This document shows positions 54,327 through 63,663 of a DNA stretch of 64,000 nt, in pieces. Below the pieces are notes generated by a model, which saw nothing but the letters and a program-made list of their open reading frames with translations, was not told the DNA's origin and did not search any database. The stretch lies in the NCBI GenBank assembly GCA_016715425.1, contig JADKAC010000008.1, forward strand, positions 169,001-233,000, read 5' to 3'. Position numbers and translations under genes: made by a program. The first letter of the stretch is position 1, and every line of letters starts with the position of its first letter. The DNA comes from Bacteroidota bacterium (lineage in GTDB: Bacteria; Bacteroidota; Bacteroidia; Chitinophagales; BACL12).

Positions 54327-54365
54327 AACATCAGGGAACATAGAATTAATATGTTCTCTGATGTT
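54327..54365 (+). terminator. Long hairpin after the repeat protein gene
   Basis: AACATCAGGGAACAT / ATGTTCTCTGATGTT forms a 15-bp stem with one wobble pair and a 9-base loop, 11 bases after the stop. The T run after it is weak, so it may act as a terminator or RNA-stability hairpin. Confidence 0.65.
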
Positions 54366-54507
54366 CATCTTTCAAGAAAAAAGAAAAATGTAAATCATCA
54401 ACATATCAATATTTCAATACAATTATTTTGGGTGAAGTGATATTTAATAAAACATTTGAAATACTACATTGAAAATTGTAGGAACAAATAATTCTGAAAT
54501 AGCCAAT

Positions 54508-55386
54508 TCATTTTTTATCATTGCTTACTTTAAAAAGAAATTCCTTTTCTTCTTTTGTAAGACTATCATATCCTGATTTAGAAATTTTATCTAAGATCTG
54601 ATCTACACGTTTTTGATTGGAAACCGAAGTTTTCTTTTCATTTTCTTCTACCGGTTTATTTCTTACATAAGCCACTCTAGGTTTATTGCGTTTTGGCTTA
54701 TGATATTTATCAATCAAACGAAAAATCCATCCAAACCAATTGTAACCCTGGCGATATGAAATAATAAAAAAGAAGCCTGCCATTGCACCACCAAGATGTG
54801 CGATATGTCCACCGGCATTGCTACCTGAAGAAATATTTATTATATCAATCAACAATGCAACTAATGCAATCCATTTCAATTTTACCGGACCGATTAACAT
54901 CAGAAATACTGTATAGTCAGGTACTAATGTGGCGGCTGCAACTACGATAGCGAGTATAGATGCAGATGCACCGACTAACATAGCACTTGATTGAAAAGCC
55001 GGCGACATATTAAATGTGATCATAAATAATAATGCACCAAATACACCACCTGTAATATATAATGGAAACACATAACGAGGATTCATAAACTGCGTGAATA
55101 TACGCCCGAAGAAAAACAGAAACAACATATTAAACAGCACATGAAAAATGCCGAAAGGGGTATGCAGAAACTGATAAGTAAATATGCTCCAGGGCTGTCT
55201 TAAAAATTCTTTTATATGATTGGGGAAATAGAGCATATCCATCACCCGAAGAAAAGAATCTTGCTTCCCGAAAATTGTAAAAAACAACATTACCAAACTT
55301 TGTAAAACGAAAATGCCAATATTGATTATCAGCAGTTTTGTAATAACATTTCCGAGGTGATATTTCTTTTTTATTTCATTCAGCAT
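54508..55386 (-). CDS. Rhomboid-family intramembrane serine protease (second)
   Basis: 292 residues from ATG 55386 (MLNEIKKKYHLG), 5 bases after the upstream rhomboid stop; a start at 55422 would overlap it. Six helices with the rhomboid catalytic Ser in VGASASILAIV and the catalytic His in GGHIAHLGGAMAGF. The FLHTPFGIFHVLFNMLFLFFFG loop carries the HxxxN motif. A basic cytoplasmic tail of about 80 residues follows (RNKPRVAYVRNKPVEENEKK). It cleaves membrane proteins within helices; the substrate is unknown. It forms an operon with the next rhomboid and mutL. Confidence 0.9.
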   Translation of the reverse strand: MLNEIKKKYHLGNVITKLLIINIGIFVLQSLVMLFFTIFGKQDSFLRVMDMLYFPNHIKEFLRQPWSIFTYQFLHTPFGIFHVLFNMLFLFFFGRIFTQFMNPRYVFPLYITGGVFGALLFMITFNMSPAFQSSAMLVGASASILAIVVAAATLVPDYTVFLMLIGPVKLKWIALVALLIDIINISSGSNAGGHIAHLGGAMAGFFFIISYRQGYNWFGWIFRLIDKYHKPKRNKPRVAYVRNKPVEENEKKTSVSNQKRVDQILDKISKSGYDSLTKEEKEFLFKVSNDKK

Positions 55387-55391
55387 GGGAA

Positions 55392-56096
55392 TTAATAAAA
55401 TTTTGTTTTTGATTTTTGCCAATATTTAATTAAAACAAAACCAACCAACATCCCTCCCAAGTGCGCAAAGTGAGCAACATTATCTGCAGGATTATTTATA
55501 AAGCCCATATATAATTCAATAGCGGTAAGTATCATCACTAAGTATTTCGCTTTTAAAGGCAGCAGGAAATATATATAAATAAGTGTGTTAGGAAACAGCA
55601 TACCATAGGCGAGTAATACACCATAAACAGCACCCGATGCACCAACCAATGGTGAAAAAATTGCACGCAAAGTACTTAAATTACTTTCGGAATAGTTGCC
55701 AATAATATACCCTTCTTTTAATATGTCAGGTGAAATAGAACCGGTGATTTGATACAGTTGAATTGCATGCACGCCGGTGTATAATAAGGTGGCACCTATA
55801 CCGGTAATAAAATAATAAATTAAAAATCTTTTTCCTCCCCAAACATTTTCTAAGACAGCTCCAAACATCCAGAGGGCAAACATATTAAAGAACACATGTC
55901 CAAAACTTCCATGCGTAAATAAATGGGTAATTATCTGATAAGGTTGAAATTCGGGCGACGTAGGATAATACATCGCCAACTTTTCTATTAAAGAGGGGAA
56001 AGTGAGAGTTGCCAAAAAAACCAACCCATTAATGATTAATAAATTTTTTATTACTGGTGGCAGGAAATTAAATCGCTGCATTCCGAACTGCGTCAT
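55392..56096 (-). CDS. Rhomboid-family intramembrane serine protease (first)
   Basis: 234 residues. Six membrane helices. The HxxxN motif is in FTHGSFGHVFFNMFALWMFG, the catalytic Ser in GASGAVYGVLLAYG and the catalytic His in VAHFAHLGGMLVGF. It is a paralogue of the gene 5 bases downstream but shorter, without the basic tail. mutL ends 12 bases upstream of its start on the same strand, so the three are probably co-transcribed. Confidence 0.92.
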   Translation of the reverse strand: MTQFGMQRFNFLPPVIKNLLIINGLVFLATLTFPSLIEKLAMYYPTSPEFQPYQIITHLFTHGSFGHVFFNMFALWMFGAVLENVWGGKRFLIYYFITGIGATLLYTGVHAIQLYQITGSISPDILKEGYIIGNYSESNLSTLRAIFSPLVGASGAVYGVLLAYGMLFPNTLIYIYFLLPLKAKYLVMILTAIELYMGFINNPADNVAHFAHLGGMLVGFVLIKYWQKSKTKFY

Positions 56097-56108
56097 TTTT
56101 TTATAGCC

Positions 56109-57920
56109 TTAATTTTTTTTGAGAAATTGTTTCACCAGGTCATCTAAACCAAAGGTAATAAATGTGTGATTGCCATCGGGGGAAGCATGCGGTACCTTGC
56201 ATGCAAATAACTCATCTATTAATAATTTAATTTCAGTAAGTGTAAGTGATTTGCCTGATTTAATAGCATTGCTCTTTGCCATACCCTTTGCAATTGCTGT
56301 ATGTTTATCTAATTTCAAATCCGCAGTGTTTTGCTTAAACTGCTCTAATAAATTTTCTATTATTTGTTTTTCATTAGTATCTGTCAATTCCGGTGGAACA
56401 CCATGAATTACAAAAGTATCTTTTCCGAAAGGTTGTATATCAAAGCCAAGACAATTGATGTCTTCTAAAATATCATTTAAGATAGCCGCATCCGTAACAG
56501 AAGTATGCAATGTGGCAGGAAATAATTGTTGTTGAGTAATATGTTTTTTATTGCTGAGTTGTGTGAGATATTTTTCAAATAAAATTCTTTCATGTGCCGC
56601 TTGTTGATCAACAACTACATACCCGGATTTTATTTGTGCAATGATAAAATGATTATGCACCTGAAAAGCATGCATCACAGAATCTTCTACATGAAAATTT
56701 AAATCTTCGAAGTGTTCAGTTTGAGAAATAGTTGTATCTGCCGCATTAAATCTTTCCCGAAAATTTCTTGTATCTGCCAAATTTGATTGCAGGGTATTAT
56801 CTGTATTTGCATTCATTTTACTTTGCATTGTCTTAAAAGCAGGTTCAAGACTTTGTGATGATATTGGTCGGATAAATGCGGGTAAATGAGCGAAGGTGGC
56901 ATCCACTTCAAAATCCAATGTGGGTGTAATACTATAAGCTGCCAAAGCATGTTTTACTGCAGCATGAATAAAAGTATAAATGATGCGCTCATCCTCAAAC
57001 TTTATTTCTTGTTTGGTGGGATGCACATTCACATCAATACGTTTTGGGTCTATATCAATAAAGATTACATACAGGGGATAACTGCCATCGGGCAACATTG
57101 CTTCATAAGCAGTTTTTAATGCATGATGCAGATAATTACTTTTTATAAAGCGATTGTTTACAAAAAAGAATTGTTCGCCTTTTGTGCGTTTTGCATTTTC
57201 TGGTTTGCCGATAAATCCATGTAGATTGGTAACAGAAGTTTTTTCTTCTACAGGGACTAATTTTTCATTATAATTATTGCCGAACAAATGAATAATGCGC
57301 TGACGCAGATTTGCTTTTTTTAAATGGAATATTTCAACACCATTGTGATGCATGGTGAAAAATACATGCGGATGTGCTAATGCAATTCTTTCAAATTCAT
57401 CCATGATATGTCGTAATTCAACAGTATTGGATTTCAGAAAATTGCGCCTTGCAGGTACATTGTAAAATAAATTTTTAACAGCGATAGAAGTGCCTGCAGA
57501 AGTTTGACAGGGCTCCTGACTTTTTACTTCAAAGCCTTCAATTATAATTTGTGTTCCTAATTCTTCGGTATGCAATCTTGATTTTAATTCCACTTGTGCA
57601 ATTGCAGAAATAGATGCCATTGCTTCACCACGAAATCCCATTGTGCGAATATTGAACAGGTCATCTACTTTTTTAATTTTTGATGTAGCATGTTTTTCAA
57701 AACACATCCGTGCATCTGTATGGCTCATGCCGCTGCCATTATCAATTACTTGAATTAATGACTTGCCTGCTTCCTTCACAATCAATCTGATTTCATCGGC
57801 TCCGGCATCCACTGCATTTTCCAATAATTCTTTCACCGCAGAAGCAGGTCTTTGAATTACTTCACCTGCTGCAATTTGATTTGCAATAGTATCAGGTAAT
57901 AAATGAATAATGTCTGCCAT
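56109..57920 (-). CDS. mutL: DNA mismatch repair protein MutL
   Basis: 603 residues. The N-terminal GHKL ATPase has NQIAAGEVIQRPASAVKELLENA, DNGSGM, ATSKI and GFRGEAMASI; the transducer has VNNRFIKS and VDVNVHPTKQEIKF. The C-terminal domain has VVDQQAAHERILFE, which fits the MutL endonuclease motif DQHA(x)2E(x)4E with Gln in place of His. It links mismatch recognition by MutS to strand nicking. A small membrane-protein gene lies 9 bases upstream. Confidence 0.96.
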   Translation of the reverse strand: MADIIHLLPDTIANQIAAGEVIQRPASAVKELLENAVDAGADEIRLIVKEAGKSLIQVIDNGSGMSHTDARMCFEKHATSKIKKVDDLFNIRTMGFRGEAMASISAIAQVELKSRLHTEELGTQIIIEGFEVKSQEPCQTSAGTSIAVKNLFYNVPARRNFLKSNTVELRHIMDEFERIALAHPHVFFTMHHNGVEIFHLKKANLRQRIIHLFGNNYNEKLVPVEEKTSVTNLHGFIGKPENAKRTKGEQFFFVNNRFIKSNYLHHALKTAYEAMLPDGSYPLYVIFIDIDPKRIDVNVHPTKQEIKFEDERIIYTFIHAAVKHALAAYSITPTLDFEVDATFAHLPAFIRPISSQSLEPAFKTMQSKMNANTDNTLQSNLADTRNFRERFNAADTTISQTEHFEDLNFHVEDSVMHAFQVHNHFIIAQIKSGYVVVDQQAAHERILFEKYLTQLSNKKHITQQQLFPATLHTSVTDAAILNDILEDINCLGFDIQPFGKDTFVIHGVPPELTDTNEKQIIENLLEQFKQNTADLKLDKHTAIAKGMAKSNAIKSGKSLTLTEIKLLIDELFACKVPHASPDGNHTFITFGLDDLVKQFLKKN

Positions 57921-57929
57921 CAGATTTTA

Positions 57930-58184
57930 TCAAGTAAGAAAAATAAAAAACAACAAAAGCAGGATGACGATAATAAATATGCGCAGATTGTAAGTTTTGC
58001 GTTTGCTGCGTCGCAAATCCCTTTTGTAATCTAATAATAAAGAAAGCTTTTCGCCTTCCGGGGATTTTGCTCTCATGCGGGCTTTTGCTTGTGCTTCTTC
58101 TTTTTCGGGATCCCAATACACGGGTTTATAGTTAAACTGCCGTGGACTGCGCCCTCCAAAAAAAGAATTTTTACCAAACAACAT
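57930..58184 (-). CDS. Small conserved-looking membrane protein upstream of mutL
   Basis: 84 residues. A basic N-terminal part (FGKNSFFGGRSPRQFNYKP, YWDPEKEEAQAKARMRAKSP) is followed by a basic linker and one C-terminal membrane helix (IFIIVILLLLFFIFL). I recall similar small proteins in Bacteroidota genomes but no function. It starts on ATG 58184 and ends 9 bases before mutL, so the two are likely in one transcript. A second frame over the same bases (57892-58116) is a shadow. Confidence 0.7.
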   Translation of the reverse strand: MLFGKNSFFGGRSPRQFNYKPVYWDPEKEEAQAKARMRAKSPEGEKLSLLLDYKRDLRRSKRKTYNLRIFIIVILLLLFFIFLT

Positions 58185-58338
58185 CTTCCTGAAAATTTCT
58201 TTTTAAACACAACAGCTTGTTAAATCGTTTGCTGAGTGATATCTTACAAAGGTAACGAACAGCTTTGCAAGGTTTAGTAAATGGTACAAATAAGTAGTGA
58301 TAACGTGAATAACATGCGGCTAATAGTAAGTCAATTTA

Positions 58339-58346
58339 TACTTTTG
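58339..58346 (+). promoter_or_regulatory. -7 box of the GH3-beta-lactamase gene
   Basis: TACTTTTG fits TAnnTTTG and lies 18 bases before ATG 58364, giving a leader of about 11 bases. No good TTTG -33 box is seen. Confidence 0.45.
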
Positions 58347-58363
58347 TAAACACACAAACATTA

Positions 58364-61327
58364 ATGATTTTGAAGCGATTGATTTGGATTTTATTTTTTT
58401 CCACCGGATTCGGTGCCACTTATATTGCAGTGGATAATACGCCTGTTACTGCCGATAGAGATATTCCGTTCTACGATAAGAATTATGCTTGGGTGGATTC
58501 AATGATGGAGGCAATGACTTTGGATCAAAAAATTGGTCAGTTATTTATGGTGGCTGCATATTCTAATCAGGATGCTGCACATCAGATTCAAATTGAAACA
58601 CTGATAAAAAAATATGATATCGGCGGTTTAATATTTATGCAAGGTGGACCGGTGCGACAAATTAATCTTACAAATCGCTATCAGAGTATTAGTGATATTC
58701 CATTGTTAATTGCAATGGATGCAGAATGGGGACCTGCTATGCGGCTGGATTCTATTCCTGCTTTTCAACGGCAATTAACATGGGGTGCTATTCAGGATGA
58801 TTCTGTAATTTACAACACCGGAAAAATAATTGCATCGCAATTAATGAGATTGGGTGTACATGTCAGTTTTTCGCCGGTAGTTGATATCAATAATAATCCT
58901 GCAAATCCTGTAATCGGGGACAGATCCTTTGGAGAAGATAAATTTAATGTGGCATTAAAAGGTGTTGCTTATACAAATGGCTTACAGGAAAATGGAATTA
59001 TTGCATGCGCAAAACATTTCCCTGGTCATGGTGATACAGATGCTGACAGTCATTTAAGTTTACCTACAGTAACTGCATCAAAAACAAGATTGGATACTTT
59101 AGAATTATATCCATTTAAAATTTTAATAAATGAAGGTGTTGGCTCGGTGATGCTCGCACATTTATTTGTACCTGCATTAGATGCAACAAAAAATCAGGCT
59201 TCTTCACTTTCGCCAATTGTAGGCAGAACATTGTTGCGGGATTCACTTGGATTTCGTGGACTGACATTCAGCGATGCATTGAACATGAAAGGTGTTAGCA
59301 TGTACTATCAGCCCGGTGAATTAGAAGTGCAAGCGTTTCTTGCCGGCAATGATGTGTTGTTGTTTTCATCTGATATTCCTATAGCGTTTAATGCAATTAA
59401 AAAAGCAATTGAATCTGGAAAAATTTCTGAGCAACAATTGGATGAAAGTGTTACACGAATTTTAAAAGCAAAAGCATTTTCAGGTTTGAATAAGTTTAAG
59501 CCTATCCCTAATAAAAATGTTGCAAGTGATTTAAATACTACAGAAGCAAAATTGCAAAAGCGAAAAATTACTGAGCAAAGTATCACTTTGGTTATTTCAA
59601 AAAATAAATTAATTCCATTCCTAAAATTGGATACACTTAGTATTGCAACGCTAAGTATTGGTGATGGAAGTCGAACTGAATTTCAGACATATATAGATAA
59701 ATATGCTGCAGTAAATTCTACAGTATTAAATAAAGATGCAGCCTCTTCCGGTTTCGACGCTACATATACTAAATTGAAAAATTATGAATCAGTAATTATA
59801 GGAGTTCATGGAACATCACGCAGTGCATCAAAAAATTTTGGTATTAATCAAAATACATTCGACTTAGTAAAAAAATTAGCGGATGTAACTGATGTAACTC
59901 TGGTAATTTTCGGCACACCTTACGCTGCTACTAATTTTAAAACTGTGCAGAATTTAGTTGTGTGTTATGATAATGATAACTATACACAACAGTGTGCGGC
60001 AATGGCATTGTTTGGTGCTATTCCTTTTAAAGGAAAATTACCTGTGGGTGCGGGGCAATACAAAGTAAACAGTGGTATCAGTACGGCATATCTAGGCAGA
60101 ATACAATATTCAATTCCTGAAGATGTGGGAATTGCAAGTGAGCGATTGCAGAAAATTGATTCATTAGCTAAAGTATGTATTGATGTAAAAGCAGCGCCCG
60201 GCTGTCAGATATTAGTTGCAAAAAATGGGAAAGTAATTTGGGATAAAAGTTATGGTTATACCAAATATGATAAAAAAGAAAAAATTACTAGTGAATACAT
60301 TTATGATCTTGCTTCGGTATCGAAAATTTGTGCTACTACTTTGGCGATGATGCATCAATATGATAAAGGCAATTTTGATGTAACCAAAGAAGTGGACGAT
60401 TATCTGGAAGATACTAAAGGAAGCAAAATCGGTAATCTTAAAATGACGGATGTATTAACACATCAGGCGGGATTGGTAGCATGGATTCCTTTTTATAAAA
60501 AAACATTGAATGCAGATAAAACATTAAATGCCACTTATTATAATCAAAATAAAATTCCGGGTTTTGAAATTCCTGTAGCGGATAATATTTATATGAGGGA
60601 TGATTACCGTGATACGATGTGGCAAATAATAAAAGATACCCCATTAAAACAACCGGGTAAATATGTATATAGCGATCTCACTATGTTTATTTGCCGCAGA
60701 ATAGTTGAAAAAATTACCGGTCAGCCATTAGATAAATATGTGAATGAAAATTTTTATACGTCACTTGGATTAAAACATACCGGATTTAATCCTTTGGATT
60801 TTGAAGAAAAAAAATTCATTGTACCTACGGAAGATGATAATTATTTCCGCTATCAGGTTGTGCAAGGATATGTACACGATATGGGTGCTGCAATGATGGG
60901 TGGAGTAGAAGGTCATGCGGGCTTATTCAGCAACTCAGAAGATCTTGCTATTATTTTACAAATGTTATTAAACGGAGGAAGTTATGGTGGTGAGTCTTAT
61001 TTCAGTACCGCAACAGTAGAAAAATTTACCGGTAAATACAGCAGCAATTCACGACGTGGATTTGGTTTTGATAAACCGGAAAAAACTCCGGGTAAAAGTT
61101 CGCCCGCCAGCGATTATGCAAGTGCAAAAGCATTTGGTCATCTTGGGTTCACAGGTATTTGTGTTTGGGCTGATCCGGAATATGATCTCATTTATATTTT
61201 TCTCTCCAACAGAGTGTATCCCAAAGCGGATCCGAATACATTAAGCAGCGAAGGTACCCGCAATAAAATCATGGATGTTATTTATCAGAGCTTTCTCGGC
61301 AGCAATGCAGATACCACTATGAAATAA
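58364..61327 (+). CDS. GH3 beta-N-acetylglucosaminidase fused to a serine beta-lactamase-like domain
   Basis: 987 residues with an N-terminal signal peptide. Residues 45-370 are the GH3 domain: IGQLFMVAAYS, DAEWGPAMRL, and the NagZ-type KHFPGHGDTDADSH with its catalytic Asp-His pair near 220, then FSDALNMKGVS. Residues 400-580 form the GH3 C-terminal domain. Residues 590-970 are a class C beta-lactamase/DD-peptidase-like domain: LASVSKICAT (SxxK, Ser near 650), YVYSDLTMF (YxN variant with Asp) and FGHLGFTG (HxG). Both halves suggest action on peptidoglycan fragments or glycopeptides in the periplasm. The fusion is known in Bacteroidota. Confidence 0.93.
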   Translation: MILKRLIWILFFSTGFGATYIAVDNTPVTADRDIPFYDKNYAWVDSMMEAMTLDQKIGQLFMVAAYSNQDAAHQIQIETLIKKYDIGGLIFMQGGPVRQINLTNRYQSISDIPLLIAMDAEWGPAMRLDSIPAFQRQLTWGAIQDDSVIYNTGKIIASQLMRLGVHVSFSPVVDINNNPANPVIGDRSFGEDKFNVALKGVAYTNGLQENGIIACAKHFPGHGDTDADSHLSLPTVTASKTRLDTLELYPFKILINEGVGSVMLAHLFVPALDATKNQASSLSPIVGRTLLRDSLGFRGLTFSDALNMKGVSMYYQPGELEVQAFLAGNDVLLFSSDIPIAFNAIKKAIESGKISEQQLDESVTRILKAKAFSGLNKFKPIPNKNVASDLNTTEAKLQKRKITEQSITLVISKNKLIPFLKLDTLSIATLSIGDGSRTEFQTYIDKYAAVNSTVLNKDAASSGFDATYTKLKNYESVIIGVHGTSRSASKNFGINQNTFDLVKKLADVTDVTLVIFGTPYAATNFKTVQNLVVCYDNDNYTQQCAAMALFGAIPFKGKLPVGAGQYKVNSGISTAYLGRIQYSIPEDVGIASERLQKIDSLAKVCIDVKAAPGCQILVAKNGKVIWDKSYGYTKYDKKEKITSEYIYDLASVSKICATTLAMMHQYDKGNFDVTKEVDDYLEDTKGSKIGNLKMTDVLTHQAGLVAWIPFYKKTLNADKTLNATYYNQNKIPGFEIPVADNIYMRDDYRDTMWQIIKDTPLKQPGKYVYSDLTMFICRRIVEKITGQPLDKYVNENFYTSLGLKHTGFNPLDFEEKKFIVPTEDDNYFRYQVVQGYVHDMGAAMMGGVEGHAGLFSNSEDLAIILQMLLNGGSYGGESYFSTATVEKFTGKYSSNSRRGFGFDKPEKTPGKSSPASDYASAKAFGHLGFTGICVWADPEYDLIYIFLSNRVYPKADPNTLSSEGTRNKIMDVIYQSFLGSNADTTMK

Positions 61328-61473
61328 TTTATTTACATCTTTCACCTATCATACTTTTTACTTTTTTTTATCTGTTAGAATACTCTTGATTTATATCCGT
61401 CATTAGCAAGTGTTTTCTTGTATGCTGAACATTTTATCATCCGATTACATTTAGTAACCATTAACTTCACATT

Positions 61474-62625
61474 ATGAACATAGGCATTGTATGTTATCCC
61501 ACTTACGGCGGAAGCGGTGTAGTGGCAACAGAACTCGGGAAAGCGTTGGCTGATAAAGGATATAAAGTACATTTTATCACTTACAAACAACCCTTTCGAT
61601 TAGATTCTTTTCATGAAAATATTTTCTTTCATGAAGTAAATTTCAGCAACTATCCCTTATTTGAATATCCACCTTATGAAACTGCACTTGCAAGTAAAAT
61701 TGTGGATGTAGCACTTTATGAAAAGTTGGATTTACTGCATGTGCATTATGCAATTCCACATGCATCCGCAGCGTATATTGCAAAACAAATTCTTGCAGAA
61801 AAAAATTACGCATTGCCCTTTATTACAACACTGCATGGTACGGATATTACATTAGTTGGAAAAGACGAAACATTTATTCCGGTAGTGCAATTCAGTATAG
61901 AAAAGTCTGATGGTATAACTGCAGTTTCAGATAGTTTGCGAAAAGAAACTTATCAATATTTTGATATTACAAAATCTATAGAAGTGATTCCCAACTTTAT
62001 TGATTTTGACAGATTTAAAAAATTAAATAAAGAACATTTTCGAAAAGTAATTGCAAGGCATGGAGAAAAAATAATTATGCATACTTCTAATTTTAGAAAA
62101 GTAAAAAGAGTAGAGGATGTGGTAAAAGTATTTTGTGAAGTACGCAAAGAAATACCCGCAAAATTATTATTAATCGGTGATGGTCCGGAAAGACAAAATA
62201 TTGAAAAATTAGTACGCAAAGTGTGTGATCCTGATGATGTACATTTTCTGGGTAAACAAGAAGCAGTGGAAGAGTTATTGGCGATTGCAGATTTATTTAT
62301 TTTACCTTCTGCTTCAGAAAGTTTTGGATTGGCAGCATTAGAAGCAATGGCTTGTCAGGTGCCTGTGATATCCAGTAATGCAGGTGGCTTAGCGGAAATT
62401 AATATTGAAGGAGAAACAGGTTTTTTATGCGATGTGGGTGATGTGGAAGCAATGGCGGAGAAAGCACTTTACATTCTTTCTGATGAAGAAAGATTGGCAA
62501 CATTTAAAGCGAATGCATTTAGGCAGGCACAAAAATTTTCTATTGAAAATATTTTACCGCAATACGAATCATTTTATAATCAAGTATTGGAAAACAACAA
62601 GAAAAAATTATTAATTAAATCATAA
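61474..62625 (+). CDS. bshA: N-acetyl-alpha-D-glucosaminyl L-malate synthase
   Basis: 383 residues, GT-B fold of family 4. N-terminal GIVCYPTYGGSGVVATELG and YKQPFR, then VHYAIPHA, and TLHGTDITLVG; C-terminal IPNFIDFDRF, LLIGDGPER, LGKQEAVEELLAIADLFILPSASESFGLAALEAMA and SSNAGGLAEI. These match BshA, which joins GlcNAc from UDP-GlcNAc to L-malate in the first step of bacillithiol synthesis. bshB and bshC are not in the window. The YqeY-like gene follows 8 bases later. Confidence 0.93.
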   Translation: MNIGIVCYPTYGGSGVVATELGKALADKGYKVHFITYKQPFRLDSFHENIFFHEVNFSNYPLFEYPPYETALASKIVDVALYEKLDLLHVHYAIPHASAAYIAKQILAEKNYALPFITTLHGTDITLVGKDETFIPVVQFSIEKSDGITAVSDSLRKETYQYFDITKSIEVIPNFIDFDRFKKLNKEHFRKVIARHGEKIIMHTSNFRKVKRVEDVVKVFCEVRKEIPAKLLLIGDGPERQNIEKLVRKVCDPDDVHFLGKQEAVEELLAIADLFILPSASESFGLAALEAMACQVPVISSNAGGLAEINIEGETGFLCDVGDVEAMAEKALYILSDEERLATFKANAFRQAQKFSIENILPQYESFYNQVLENNKKKLLIKS

Positions 62626-62633
62626 TTATTTTT

Positions 62634-63095
62634 ATGGCAGATATGCAATTAGTAGATACAATTAATGAAGATATAAAGCAGGCAATGCGCAATAAAGATG
62701 AAGCTGCATTGCGAGCATTGCGTGGAATTAAATCCGCACTGTTGATTGCAAAAACAGAGAAAGGTGCAAGTGATATAATTGCTCCAGAAAAAGAATTACA
62801 GATATTACAGAAGTTAGTAAAGCAACGCAAAGAAAGTCTGGAGATTTATCAAACACAGAATCGTGCAGACTTAGCAAAAATTGAAGAAGAAGAAATTGCA
62901 GTAATTGAAAAATATTTACCTGCGCAAATGAGTGCTGATGCATTGCGTGAAAGTTTGCAGCAAATTATTCAACAAGTAGGCGCTACTTCAGCGGCCGATA
63001 TAGGAAAAGTAATGGGCGCTGCCAGTAAACAATTGGCAGGAAAAGCAGATGGCAAAACCATTTCCGCTATGGTAAAAGAGTTGCTGGCTCCTTAA
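62634..63095 (+). CDS. GatB/YqeY domain protein
   Basis: 153 residues, the usual YqeY length. The domain is all helical: INEDIKQAMRNKDEAALRAL, LQILQKLVKQRKESLEIYQT, EKYLPAQMSADALRESLQQI and GKVMGAASKQLAGKADGKTI. It is related to the tail domain of GatB amidotransferases that binds tRNA, but its own role is not settled. It sits in a tight run: bshA, YqeY, CvpA, then the amidotransferase gene. Confidence 0.92.
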   Translation: MADMQLVDTINEDIKQAMRNKDEAALRALRGIKSALLIAKTEKGASDIIAPEKELQILQKLVKQRKESLEIYQTQNRADLAKIEEEEIAVIEKYLPAQMSADALRESLQQIIQQVGATSAADIGKVMGAASKQLAGKADGKTISAMVKELLAP

Positions 63096-63099
63096 TCTG

Positions 63100-63663
63100 A
63101 TGGCTGTAGATATTATATATGTTTCCTTATTAATTATTGCTTTAGTTATCGGTTTTATTCGTGGATTAATTGCAAGCTTATTTGCATTAATTGCGATGGT
63201 TATTTCAGTACTTGCTGCTGTAAATTTAAGTCGCTTGGTTTCTGAATATTTGCAAAACGCATTGCATTGGCAATCGCCCTACATGCCGTTGATTTCATTT
63301 GTAATAATTTGTTTTGCAGTACTCTTAATTTTTCGATTACTTGCAAAAGCAATAGAGCATATTTTTTCTTTTTTACAACTTACTTTCTACAATAAATTGG
63401 CGGGAGCAGTTTTATGGGCACTAGCAATCACTATGTTATTTTCAACTTTATTATGGTATGGCAGCAGAGTGGGATTACCGGGAGAAAAAATAAAAACAGA
63501 TTCTAAAACATACTATACTTTAATAGAATTTGCGCCGCTAACAAATAAAGTGATCAGTTATATTATTCCTCCGGTGAAAAATATTTTTAATAATCTCAGT
63601 GATTGGTTTGATAATCTGGATGACAATGAAAAGTCTGAGGAGGAAACGCAAATAATAATATGA
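63100..63663 (+). CDS. CvpA family membrane protein
   Basis: 187 residues with four membrane helices and the CvpA layout: IIYVSLLIIALVIGFIRGLI, then ALIAMVISVLAAVNLSRLVS, LISFVIICFAVLLIFRLLAK and AGAVLWALAITMLFSTLLW. CvpA-type proteins are linked to colicin V production and envelope homeostasis. The stop overlaps the start of the amidotransferase gene (ATGA), and the start is 4 bases after the YqeY stop, so it is part of an operon. Confidence 0.9.
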   Translation: MAVDIIYVSLLIIALVIGFIRGLIASLFALIAMVISVLAAVNLSRLVSEYLQNALHWQSPYMPLISFVIICFAVLLIFRLLAKAIEHIFSFLQLTFYNKLAGAVLWALAITMLFSTLLWYGSRVGLPGEKIKTDSKTYYTLIEFAPLTNKVISYIIPPVKNIFNNLSDWFDNLDDNEKSEEETQIII

